NCBI GenBank assembly: GCA_034435015.1
Contig: DAOTYH010000077.1
Location: 1-42,538, forward strand
Reading direction: 5' to 3'
DNA length: 42,538 nt
From: DAOTYH01 sp034435015
Lineage (GTDB): Bacteria > Chloroflexota > Anaerolineae > Aggregatilineales > UBA3940
Made by a program: the position numbers and the translations under genes. Under the pieces are notes generated by a model. That model made no database searches. It saw only the letters and a program-made list of their open reading frames with translations, and was not told the DNA's origin. This document shows, in pieces, positions 25,743-33,964 of this stretch (positions within the stretch are counted from its first letter, which is position 1; each line of letters starts with the position of its first letter).

Positions 25743-27179
25743 CTATGTCCCCTGCAGACGTACCACCTTGCCGATTGTCCGTAACAGGATCAGCAGGTCA
25801 AGCAGGAGGGAGCTATGCCGGATGTAGTAGAGGTCGTAACGCAGTTTGAACAGCGCGTCTTCCTCAGTACTGCCGTAGCCGTAATTGATCTGTGCCCAGC
25901 CGGTCAGACCGGGGCGGACGGCCAGCCTCGCCCGATAGAATGGGATAGTGCGCTGAAGATGTTCAACGAAAAAAGGCCGTTCGGGGCGCGGCCCTACCAG
26001 ACTCATTTCCCCCCGCAGGACGTTGATCAACTGAGGGACTTCGTCCAGCCGGCTTTTGCGCAGGAGACGGCCTACACGTGTCACGCGCGGATCGCCGCGC
26101 ACTGCCCACAGCGGCCCGTGTTGAGCCTCAGCATCCGGGATCATGGTGCGTAGTTTGATGACTTTGAAGATGCGGCCAGCCTTCCCAACCCGCTCCTGCT
26201 GATAGAAGATCGCCCCCGGCGAGTCGACTGTGATAGCTAGGGCGATGATCGGCAGGAGCAGGCCGAAGACCGTCAGACCCATCAGGCTGAGGGTGATGTC
26301 CATCAGCCGCTTAAGGATGGGGTATGGATCAAAGGGAGAGCGTCCCTCAAGCGGCAATACCAAGTTCCAATGTCCACGCACGTATTCGACCGGCACCATG
26401 CCGGTTAACTGCTCGTAGAGCAGGGGCATGGGCGTCAGGGGGATGCCCAGCTCGTAGCAGTCCATGATGGCCTGAAACAGCTCCCCATCTATATTGCTGG
26501 TGGTGGCCAAAATGATCTCGCCGACATGAAGGGCCTGTGCAATCAGGGCAAGGTCTCCGCCATTACCGATCACCTCAGCCTCAATCACTACATCTTCAGG
26601 GTGTAGCGGCTTGGCCTCGTCCACTATGCCGACCACTTCGTAATCGTTGCTGGCGTATTGCTGAATGGCTTCAATGATGGTTCGCGCCGGCCAGCCTACC
26701 CCCACGACCAGCACCCGCCGTCGGAGGGGGCGCCAGCCCAGCAGAAAAGGACGTGCCAGCCGCCACAGCGCAATCAAAATGTAGGAGGCAACCGCATAGT
26801 AGAGGATAAACAATCGAGGCAAGGCATCGCGCGAGGAGAGGAAGAAGATGACCAGATAGACGGCAAGGAGCTGTAATTCTATTTGTATCAGCCGTGCCTG
26901 ACTGCGCGCCCAGCGTGCGCTGAGGGCCAGATCATAGAAGTTATTGGCAGATGCCAATATCAGCCATAGCGCGCTCAGTATCACAAACCAGTGCAACTGG
27001 GACAGAATGAAGGGCCACCCAAAGGGGCGCTGGCCAACCAAGGACCATATCCGCAGCGCGATCAGCACTGCCGCGTTAACGGCAGCCAGATCACCCAATG
27101 CCAGCAGTACCCGGCGCTCAGAGATGGGGAGCTGAATAGGCTGGCTGTGTTCAGTTGGCTTGGGTCTGCCGGTTGTCAT
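25743..27179 (-). CDS. Polyprenyl glycosylphosphotransferase, initiating sugar-phosphate transferase (WcaJ/WbaP-like)
   Basis: The 478-residue protein has an N-terminal region of five hydrophobic segments and a CoA-binding-like Rossmann part with VVGVGWPARTI (about 155-165). The C-terminal bacterial sugar transferase domain (PF02397) has KRLMDITLSLMG, KLRTMIPDAEAQHGP, SRLDEVPQLINVLRGEMS and VGPRPERP. These are the signature blocks of the PHPT enzymes that move hexose-1-phosphate from a nucleotide sugar to undecaprenyl phosphate. It therefore likely starts the repeat unit. GGGAG precedes ATG 27179, which lies inside the end of the previous gene (29-base overlap). The sugar is not predictable from sequence alone. 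Confidence 0.93.
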   Translation of the reverse strand: MTTGRPKPTEHSQPIQLPISERRVLLALGDLAAVNAAVLIALRIWSLVGQRPFGWPFILSQLHWFVILSALWLILASANNFYDLALSARWARSQARLIQIELQLLAVYLVIFFLSSRDALPRLFILYYAVASYILIALWRLARPFLLGWRPLRRRVLVVGVGWPARTIIEAIQQYASNDYEVVGIVDEAKPLHPEDVVIEAEVIGNGGDLALIAQALHVGEIILATTSNIDGELFQAIMDCYELGIPLTPMPLLYEQLTGMVPVEYVRGHWNLVLPLEGRSPFDPYPILKRLMDITLSLMGLTVFGLLLPIIALAITVDSPGAIFYQQERVGKAGRIFKVIKLRTMIPDAEAQHGPLWAVRGDPRVTRVGRLLRKSRLDEVPQLINVLRGEMSLVGPRPERPFFVEHLQRTIPFYRARLAVRPGLTGWAQINYGYGSTEEDALFKLRYDLYYIRHSSLLLDLLILLRTIGKVVRLQGT

Positions 27180-28194
27180 GTTCTCCCTCGCGGCGAATCC
27201 ACCAGTGCCATATCCCTGCGTAGAAGCCGCTCCCCCAGGCAGTGTGCAAGATGAGGAAGATCAGCGGAATGATGGGGAGGTAACGCCAGCCATGCCGCAC
27301 CGCCTGACGTGCCGCGAACAAGAGTGCAAGCAGTCCGTAGGCCGCCAGCGCTCCTCCATACACATACCGCCACAAGGGGCTGAAGATGGACAGGATCGCC
27401 CCGCCGATCAGCCCTGCCACGAACAAGGGAGCAAGCCCATGCCGCAGGCGGAAAGAGGTTGGATGCATCTTGAGCACCCGTGCCTTCCAGAAGCCATACC
27501 GGAAGTACTGCCGCCACAACGCACTCAGCGAGCGGCGGGGATAGTAGGTAGCCTGTATGGCAGGTGAATAGTAGACACGTCCCCCGCTTGCCCGTAGCCG
27601 GTAATTAAACTCGTAATCCTCATTGATCAGGACGTGCTCGTTAAAGCCTCCCAATGCCAGTACCGTCTTCTTGCTCCACATGCCAAAGGGAACGGTATCC
27701 GCCTCACCGGCTGTCCTGCCGCCGCGCCATTGGCCTGTGCCGACCCCAAAACGGGATTCCATAGCGGCGGCAATAGCGCGGGCTAGATAGGTGTCGCCTT
27801 CCATTCTCCACCGACCGCCCACGTTCTCGGCGCCGGACTGTTGCCGGACTATCACACACTGACGCAGATAGTCCGGTGCCGGCAGGGTATGGGCATCCAT
27901 ACGGGCCACCAGATCGCAGCGTGCCTCACGGAACCCGATGTTGAGCGCCGCCGGTATCACGCGGCGGGGATTATCTACCAGACGCACGCGCGGGTCGCCA
28001 GCCGCGATCCGGCTGATGATCTGGCGTGTGCCATCCTCGCTCATCCCGTCTATACAGATGATCTCGAACGGGCCGGGATAGTCCTGTGCCAACAGTGCAC
28101 TCAGGCATCGCTCGATAAAGAGAGCCTCGTTATATACCGGCACAATCACCGAGACAGGAGGCCAGTTGGAGCTGTCGGTGTGTTCCATAAGCAT
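27151..28194 (-). CDS. GT2 glycosyltransferase (ExoA/succinoglycan-type)
   Basis: The 347-residue protein begins with SVIVPVYNEALFIERCL, followed by CIDGMSEDGT (48-56). DAH (100-102) takes the DxD position, and LINEDYEFNYRLR supplies the catalytic ED-like site. Two or three hydrophobic helices sit at the C-terminus (about 240-330). The arrangement matches ExoA-like glycosyltransferases of exopolysaccharide loci, acting at the cytosolic membrane face on lipid-linked intermediates. ATG 28194 has only a weak ribosome site; ATG 28188 is an alternative. It is seven bases after the GT4 gene and overlaps the sugar transferase gene. The sugar transferred is unknown. Confidence 0.88.
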   Translation of the reverse strand: MLMEHTDSSNWPPVSVIVPVYNEALFIERCLSALLAQDYPGPFEIICIDGMSEDGTRQIISRIAAGDPRVRLVDNPRRVIPAALNIGFREARCDLVARMDAHTLPAPDYLRQCVIVRQQSGAENVGGRWRMEGDTYLARAIAAAMESRFGVGTGQWRGGRTAGEADTVPFGMWSKKTVLALGGFNEHVLINEDYEFNYRLRASGGRVYYSPAIQATYYPRRSLSALWRQYFRYGFWKARVLKMHPTSFRLRHGLAPLFVAGLIGGAILSIFSPLWRYVYGGALAAYGLLALLFAARQAVRHGWRYLPIIPLIFLILHTAWGSGFYAGIWHWWIRREGEHDNRQTQAN

Positions 28195-28201
28195 CCTGTA
28201 G

Positions 28202-29386
28202 TCAGACGGCTGTTATGGACAGGCGCTGTGCCATCACCCGCCGATAGATCTCAAGGGTCAGCACGGCTGAGCGCCGCCAGCTAAAGCGGGTCTCTGCCAG
28301 CTTGCGCGAGTGTGCCCCGAAACGGGCGCACAGCTCTGGATTGGCCAGCAGGGAATCGAGTGCCTTGGCCAGTGCCGCTGGATCAGAGGGAGGGACAACC
28401 AGCCCATTATGTCCTTCTTCGACAGTTTCAGGCAACCCCCCTACGCGCGTAACAACTACCGGCAGGCCGAAGCGATAGGCTGTCAGGAGCACGCCGCTCT
28501 GGCTGGCCTCCCGATAAGGCAGGCAGACTACATCAGAGGCGGCAAAATAGTAGGGCACTTCCTGTGTTGGGATGAAGCGCAAGCGCAAGGTGGCCGCCTC
28601 GTGCAGACCATGTTCAGACAGCGCCGCCAGATATGGCTCGGTTGAGCCTTCCGGTTGTCCGGCCACCAGCAGGTGCACAAGGGGATGTCTGGGCCGCACT
28701 TGAGCCAATGCCTCGATCAGGTCGAGCAGACCCTTGTAGGGCTTGATCAGTCCAAAGAACAGGATCACCTCTGCCTGAGGGTCAATACACAGCCGGGCGC
28801 GGGCTTCATGTCGGGAGGGGACGGGTTGCTCTGTAAACAGGGGGCCGTGCGGCACAACGCTTACCCGTGCCGGATCAACTCCAGCGTGTGCAGTCAGAGT
28901 CCGGCGGTTTTCTTCGGCGTGCACAATCAGATGATCCGCCACATTGTACAATGGACGCATATCAGCTAAGCGTGACATGGCGGCGGCGCGGGGCAGTGTG
29001 TCGTGAACGGTCAGCACACAGGGGACTCTGGCGGCCATCCGTTTAAAGACGGCCTGGTCAAGAAGCGGCAGCCATGTCCATTGAATGTGTAGTATGTCCG
29101 GCGGCTGGCGGTTGAACTCAGACCACAGGCGGCTTAGATCAAATGGATAGATACTCAGGCGGGTCAGCCGTCTAAGCAGGCTGTTTCGCCCCAGCCTCTC
29201 TGCCTGCCGCTCCATTCCCCGAAAAAAGAAGGCTTCAGCGTATTGGCCGGCCAGCGGCACATGCTCTTCATACAAATAGCGTGAGGTCAGTAAGCGTGCC
29301 TCGGCCCCCGCTGACTGTAGGGCCGCCGTCAAGCTGATGTCGTAGTAGGGGGTCATTGCCGCTGGGTCCACCAGCCAGACTCTCAT
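28202..29386 (-). CDS. GT4 family glycosyltransferase
   Basis: The open frame allows ATG 29404, but ATG 29386 (MRVWLVDP) is the usual family beginning and has GAGG at a good distance, giving 394 residues. It shows the two-domain GT-B fold. HIQWTWLPLLDQAVF and VLTVHDTLPR are in the N-terminal half. VILFFGLIKPYKGLLDLIEA, ASDVVCLPYREASQSGVLLTA and VGGLPETVEEGHNGLVVPP follow in the donor domain (GT4 motif with the acidic Glu). It uses a nucleotide sugar on the inside of the membrane. It is first in the minus-strand glycan operon, behind the promoter at 29437-29465. Confidence 0.9.
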   Translation of the reverse strand: MRVWLVDPAAMTPYYDISLTAALQSAGAEARLLTSRYLYEEHVPLAGQYAEAFFFRGMERQAERLGRNSLLRRLTRLSIYPFDLSRLWSEFNRQPPDILHIQWTWLPLLDQAVFKRMAARVPCVLTVHDTLPRAAAMSRLADMRPLYNVADHLIVHAEENRRTLTAHAGVDPARVSVVPHGPLFTEQPVPSRHEARARLCIDPQAEVILFFGLIKPYKGLLDLIEALAQVRPRHPLVHLLVAGQPEGSTEPYLAALSEHGLHEAATLRLRFIPTQEVPYYFAASDVVCLPYREASQSGVLLTAYRFGLPVVVTRVGGLPETVEEGHNGLVVPPSDPAALAKALDSLLANPELCARFGAHSRKLAETRFSWRRSAVLTLEIYRRVMAQRLSITAV

Positions 29387-29436
29387 GGAGTGCCTCAGCT
29401 TCATCCTGCCTGCTTGTGCTCTCTAAGCCTGTCACC

Positions 29437-29465
29437 AGTATAGGCAGAGCGCACTTTCGCTACAA
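29437..29465 (-). promoter_or_regulatory. Promoter of the minus-strand glycan operon
   Basis: Read on the minus strand, TTGTAG (29460-29465) and TATACT (29437-29442, five of six consensus) are spaced by 17 bases. Transcription would start near 29430, about 45 bases before ATG 29386. It is back to back with the plus-strand promoter at 29483. Confidence 0.5.
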
Positions 29466-29482
29466 TCGGGTTGATCCCTTAT

Positions 29483-29511
29483 TTGGGGGTGGTTATCCGT
29501 CGTACTATAAT
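29483..29511 (+). promoter_or_regulatory. Promoter of the plus-strand GT-C run, probably leaderless
   Basis: TTGGGG (29483-29488, weak) and a perfect TATAAT (29506-29511) are spaced by 17 bases. The first base of transcription would be about 29518, which is the A of the start codon, so the messenger would have no leader. Confidence 0.5.
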
Positions 29512-29517
29512 AGCGGC

Positions 29518-31200
29518 ATGTCTGAACGAGCGATGACACAATCTTCCTCTCGCCTGTTCTCTGCTTCCTACCTTGCGGCCTGTGTACGTACTCACTGGGG
29601 GCTGTGGCTGGCTCTCAGTCTAGGGCTGGGGTTGAAGGCCGCTCTGCTTGCTACTCACAGCGTCACCTTCAATGGAGATGAAGCTGTTCTGGCGCTGATG
29701 GCTCGGCATATCCTGCAGGGTGAGCGCCCGATCTTCTTTTATGGTCAGTCTTACATGGGGGCGCTGGATGCCTACTTGATCGCCCTCTCGTTTCTGATCT
29801 GGGGGCAGTCGGTGTTGGCCGTCCGGCTGGTGCAGATCGCCCTGTACAGCGGTGTACTGGTCACGACCTATGTACTGGCTTACCGCCTCAGCAAAGATCG
29901 TTTTGCCGCAACGGCGGCGGCGCTGTTGATCGCTGTGCCGACTGTCCTGTTCAGCACTTACACGACGGCTACACTGGGCGACTATGTTGAAACTCTGTTG
30001 CTCGACAACTTGATTCTGTTGATCGTGTGGGGCATCTTAAGCGGCGAAAGGCGTGCAGGCGGGTGGTGGCTGTCAGCCGGTCTGCTGGCCGGCTTGGGCT
30101 GGTGGAGCATGTCCTTGATCGTCACGGTGGCCGCTCCGCTGGCTCTGCTGGGGATATGGCATTTCCGCCGGAAGATGCCGTGGGGCAGGGTGGGGTTGTT
30201 GGCACTGGGCTTTGTTGTGGGTGCGTCGCCGTGGCTGATCGCTGTCCTGTCTGACCCTGCGGCGATTCTGACTGAAGTGAGCGGCCTGCGGCTGAATGCC
30301 GCCCTTTCCGAAGGAGCCTCGGCTGGCCTGCCGATCCGCGTGCTCTCACTGGCGGCATTTAATATCCCGTCGCTGTTTGGCCTCAGACCCCCTTGGTCGC
30401 TTGAGTGGATCGCGCTGCCTGTTGGCGTGCCAGTGGCAGTTTTTTATCTGTTTGTCCTGTGGCGGGCTGTGCGGCGCGGCTTGAGCGGCGCACAAGCCGA
30501 TACACCGCCCCTGCCGCTTGTCAGCCTGCTGGGCGGTTTTGGAGTCTTATGCGGGCTGATGCTTGTCACCCCTTTTGGCAGTGACCCGACCGGACGGTAT
30601 CTCTCGCCGCTCTACCCTCTGCTCGCCATTTTGGTCGGCGACTGGCTGGGACGTGCCCGTCAGGGGCTTGAGATCGGCCAGGAGCGTTGGGTACGGGGCG
30701 GGACTGTAGCATTGCTGATCATTTGTCTGAGTTATAACCTGTGGGGCAACATCCGCTCGATGCTCCGTAACCCGCCCGGCCTGACCACACAATTCAACCT
30801 GATCACCCATATCCCCCACGATTACGACGATGACCTGATCGCCTTCCTTGACTCCATTGGTGCGGATCGGGGGTACAGCAACTATTGGGTTACTTACCGT
30901 TTTGCCTTCCTGACTCAAGAGCGGATTATCTTCTCGCCGCGCCTGCCCTATAAGGATGATCTGAGCTATACCCGCCGCGACGACCGCTATCCGCTCTATA
31001 CCCGCATGGTTGAGGCCTCCGAGCAGGTGGTGTACGTGACGAGCAACCTGCCTGCCCTGGACGCACAGCTACGAGATTGCTTTGAGAGGGCCGGTGTGGC
31101 ATTCCGTGAGCAACAGATCGGCCCGTACACGGTCTTTTATGATCTCTCCCGGCCTGTTACACCGGAGGAACTCGGTCTCTCCGGTGAGATGACAGACTGA
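29518..31200 (+). CDS. GT-C-like membrane protein (PMT_2-related)
   Basis: ATG 29518 is preferred over earlier in-frame codons in the divergent promoter region, giving 560 residues. About ten membrane helices follow an N-terminal helix at about 27-46. The first loop has FNGDEAVLALMARHILQGE with Asp54-Glu55, then YGQSYMGALDAYL, a GT-C style acidic loop found in a large group of bacterial membrane proteins. A C-terminal soluble portion includes RGYSNYWVTYRFAFLTQE. It would use a lipid-linked sugar on the outer face. ATG 29533 is a second possible start. No classical ribosome site precedes 29518. It heads a run of five membrane protein genes. Confidence 0.78.
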   Translation: MSERAMTQSSSRLFSASYLAACVRTHWGLWLALSLGLGLKAALLATHSVTFNGDEAVLALMARHILQGERPIFFYGQSYMGALDAYLIALSFLIWGQSVLAVRLVQIALYSGVLVTTYVLAYRLSKDRFAATAAALLIAVPTVLFSTYTTATLGDYVETLLLDNLILLIVWGILSGERRAGGWWLSAGLLAGLGWWSMSLIVTVAAPLALLGIWHFRRKMPWGRVGLLALGFVVGASPWLIAVLSDPAAILTEVSGLRLNAALSEGASAGLPIRVLSLAAFNIPSLFGLRPPWSLEWIALPVGVPVAVFYLFVLWRAVRRGLSGAQADTPPLPLVSLLGGFGVLCGLMLVTPFGSDPTGRYLSPLYPLLAILVGDWLGRARQGLEIGQERWVRGGTVALLIICLSYNLWGNIRSMLRNPPGLTTQFNLITHIPHDYDDDLIAFLDSIGADRGYSNYWVTYRFAFLTQERIIFSPRLPYKDDLSYTRRDDRYPLYTRMVEASEQVVYVTSNLPALDAQLRDCFERAGVAFREQQIGPYTVFYDLSRPVTPEELGLSGEMTD

Positions 31201-31248
31201 CCCTCTGTAAAGGCCGAATTCTCTTCTTGGGAGGGGGTGAGGGGGAAG

Positions 31249-32748
31249 ATGAAACTCCTGCGCTCTCTAACGCTGGCGCGTCTGGTTGTGATCCTCACGT
31301 TTGCAGCAGTCTTTGTGATGGCCGCCCGTGCTCCACTTGACACTGACATGCTGTGGCATCTGCGGGCTGGTGAATGGCAGGTCACTCACCGCGCTCTGTT
31401 GCGTGCGGATGAGTTCTCTCACACTCGTGCCGGCCTCCCGTGGATCAACCACTCCTGGCTCTCCCAGATCATCCTCTATGGGGCGTATGGATTGCTGGGC
31501 AATCTTGGGCTGACCCTCTATACGGCTGTGCTGGCTACAGCGGGGATGTTCTTTGTCCACCGGCAGATGGAAGGTGACCCTATTGTCCGCGCTTTTGTGA
31601 CGGTATTGGGAGCGGCGGCGGCGGCGATCTTCTGGTCGCCCCGCCCGCAGATGATGTCCTTCCTGCTCAGCACAGTTGTCCTCTACCTGCTGTGGCTGTA
31701 TCTCGTAAAAGGAACAGACCGCCTGTGGTTCATCCCGCCGGTGATGGCGCTGTGGGCTAATCTACACGGCGGATTTGCTATTGGCTTTATCCTGATGGTG
31801 CTGGCAACCGCCGGCGAGGGGGTGCACTGGCTGTTTGAGGGAGTGTTACGCGGCCCGGCCCAAGAAGATGAACCGCCCCGTCCGACGCTTAAGCCGGTAC
31901 TACGACTGGTGATCGTTGGGTTGGTCTCGGCGGCGGCCATCTCGCTGAACCCATACGGCCCTTCCATGCTGTTTTATCCGTTTCGGACGGTCGGCATTGG
32001 TGTACTGCGGGACTACATTCAGGAGTGGGCCGCCCCTAACTTTCACCAGCCGGAGACGTGGCCTTTCATCTGGTTGCTGTTGGGGACGCTGGGCATGGCG
32101 GCACTGTCCTCAAGGCGGCTGAGCTGGCGCGATGCTGTGATGGTCGCCGGAACGGCCTACAGTGCATTGCTGGCCGGACGTAACATCGCTACCTTTGCCG
32201 TAGTAGCCTCGCCCGTCCTGTCCGTCCATCTGAACGATTGGCTCAGGGAGTACCGCTATCAGCTTAACTGGGATCGCCGCCCGACACGGGTGACGCTGGC
32301 GGTGCTGAACTGGTTGTTGCTGGTGCTGATTTTGGCAGGGGGCGCCGCCAAGATCGTCTATGCCGTTGAGCCGCAACGCATCGAGGAAGCGGCCCGCCAG
32401 ACGTTACCGGTAGATGCTGTGGCCTACCTGAAGCAAAATAACCTGCCGGGGCCTTTGTTCAACAGCTACAACTGGGGCGGTTATCTGATCTGGGAGGCAC
32501 GCGATTACCCCGTCTATGTGGACGGGCGTACTGATCTCTATGATGATGAACTGTTGCGCGTGTATCTGGCGACCTACTACGCTCAGTCAAGCTGGGAGAA
32601 TAACCTTGACTCAGCGGGAATTAACACGGTGCTGATCGAATCAACCAGCCCGCTGGCACAGGTATTGGGGCTGAGCAGCGGATGGCGGCGTGTTTATTCG
32701 GATGCGGTTGCAAGTCTATTTGTACGGGAGGTTCCTCTTGGCCAATGA
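31249..32748 (+). CDS. GT-C-like membrane protein
   Basis: ATG 31249, behind GAGGGGG, is favoured over GTG 31237, giving 499 residues. There are about ten membrane helices. The first loop has LDTDMLWHLRAGEW with Asp31, Asp33 and His37. NLHGGFAIGF and the near-C-terminal FNSYNWGGYLIW with VYVDGRTDLY are conserved points of a bacterial membrane-protein family of unknown activity, often next to glycosyltransferase genes. The acidic first loop agrees with a GT-C fold, but enzyme activity is unproven. It lies 48 bases after the previous stop and overlaps the next gene's start by 11 bases. Confidence 0.75.
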   Translation: MKLLRSLTLARLVVILTFAAVFVMAARAPLDTDMLWHLRAGEWQVTHRALLRADEFSHTRAGLPWINHSWLSQIILYGAYGLLGNLGLTLYTAVLATAGMFFVHRQMEGDPIVRAFVTVLGAAAAAIFWSPRPQMMSFLLSTVVLYLLWLYLVKGTDRLWFIPPVMALWANLHGGFAIGFILMVLATAGEGVHWLFEGVLRGPAQEDEPPRPTLKPVLRLVIVGLVSAAAISLNPYGPSMLFYPFRTVGIGVLRDYIQEWAAPNFHQPETWPFIWLLLGTLGMAALSSRRLSWRDAVMVAGTAYSALLAGRNIATFAVVASPVLSVHLNDWLREYRYQLNWDRRPTRVTLAVLNWLLLVLILAGGAAKIVYAVEPQRIEEAARQTLPVDAVAYLKQNNLPGPLFNSYNWGGYLIWEARDYPVYVDGRTDLYDDELLRVYLATYYAQSSWENNLDSAGINTVLIESTSPLAQVLGLSSGWRRVYSDAVASLFVREVPLGQ

Positions 32749-33964
32749 GAGGCAGAAGCCGCTGACTTCCATTCGGGATTTCCGCGTTCTGCTGGCGCTC
32801 TTCGTGACGTTGCGGTTGGCGGTGTTGATCACCTTAAACCCGTTTAGCGAGACGGCGTACTATGGGGATTTCTACAACTTCTACCGCTTGGCCGAGATCA
32901 CCCAGCTCACGGGCCGTCTGCCGTTTCTGGGTTACTGGATGGAGTATCCGCCTCTGCTTGTGTGGCTTAACTTGGGCCTGCACCAGTTGATTGTCGTCTG
33001 GCGCGGGATGCCGCCGCACACTTATTACTACACCCTCAGCCTGCTGGCTTTGGCCGCCGATTGCGGCAATTTGGCGCTCATCCGGCGTATTGGCTCTCAT
33101 CTGTACGGGGCAGAGCGCGGCATTGACCTCGCGTGGGTCTACGCATTGCTTGGTGTCCCGCTGGTGTTCATTTCATGGAATCTGGATGCAATTACAACGC
33201 TGTTGATGCTACTGGGGTTGTGGGCACTGCTACAGGGACATGAAGTGCGGTCAGCGTTGGCAATAGCTGGTGGTGTGCTGGTCAAGGTCATGCCGGGGCT
33301 GTTCGTACCAGTCGTTTGGCGCTTCAGACCGCCGCGCCGGGCTATGATCTATACGGGCATCACAGGTGCGCTTGTTGCCTTCGCCTATTTCCCTTTCCTG
33401 ATCCTCAGCCCTGATTATACACTGGCCTCGATGCGTTCTCAGCTCAGCAAGTCGAGCTGGCAGACGATCTGGGCGCTGTTGGATGGCAACTTCGGCACAG
33501 GCAATTTTGGTGATCTGATTGACCGCCTCGACCCCGCCCGTGCCGGGGTCATGATTGGCCATCCGCCGGTTATTCCGGCATGGATTCCCCTGATCCTCTT
33601 TGGGGCACTGTACCTCTACCTGTTCACCCGTCCAATGCGGCGCACGGACCGGGCGCTGGTGGCCTTCTTTGGGGTGACGTGGTGCGTTTTTCTGCTCTGG
33701 TCGAAGGGCTGGAGTCCCCAGTGGATGTTCATGCTCATCCCATTGATCCTGCTCGTCTTCCCTGAACGGGAGGGTGTGATGGGGGTACTGGCTTTCAGCC
33801 TGCTTAATCTGCTTGAGTGGCCTGTCCTGATGTCACGGGGGATGTTCTGGGGGCTGTACTTGACAGTGCCGTTGCGTACCTTGATGTTGATTGGAATGCT
33901 GGCGGCTTTCTTGCGGCAATGCCGTGTGGAACGGACTACCCCGCTAACTGAGGAGGCGGGATGA
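32738..33964 (+). CDS. GT87-like membrane mannosyltransferase (DUF2029-like)
   Basis: The frame continues from 32690, but TTG 32738 has GGGAGG seven bases before it and overlaps the previous stop by 11 bases, fitting translational coupling. The 408-residue protein has 9 to 10 membrane helices. YYGDFYNFYRLAEI (Asp44) and MEYPPLLVWLNL are typical of the GT87/DUF2029-type polyprenol-phosphate-mannose-dependent group. KVMPGLFVPVVW lies in the middle and LLWSKGWSPQWM near the end. It would transfer mannose or another hexose from polyprenyl-phosphate. The GT87 link is a resemblance, not a proof. Its TGA overlaps the next ATG (ATGA). Confidence 0.8.
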   Translation: MANERQKPLTSIRDFRVLLALFVTLRLAVLITLNPFSETAYYGDFYNFYRLAEITQLTGRLPFLGYWMEYPPLLVWLNLGLHQLIVVWRGMPPHTYYYTLSLLALAADCGNLALIRRIGSHLYGAERGIDLAWVYALLGVPLVFISWNLDAITTLLMLLGLWALLQGHEVRSALAIAGGVLVKVMPGLFVPVVWRFRPPRRAMIYTGITGALVAFAYFPFLILSPDYTLASMRSQLSKSSWQTIWALLDGNFGTGNFGDLIDRLDPARAGVMIGHPPVIPAWIPLILFGALYLYLFTRPMRRTDRALVAFFGVTWCVFLLWSKGWSPQWMFMLIPLILLVFPEREGVMGVLAFSLLNLLEWPVLMSRGMFWGLYLTVPLRTLMLIGMLAAFLRQCRVERTTPLTEEAG

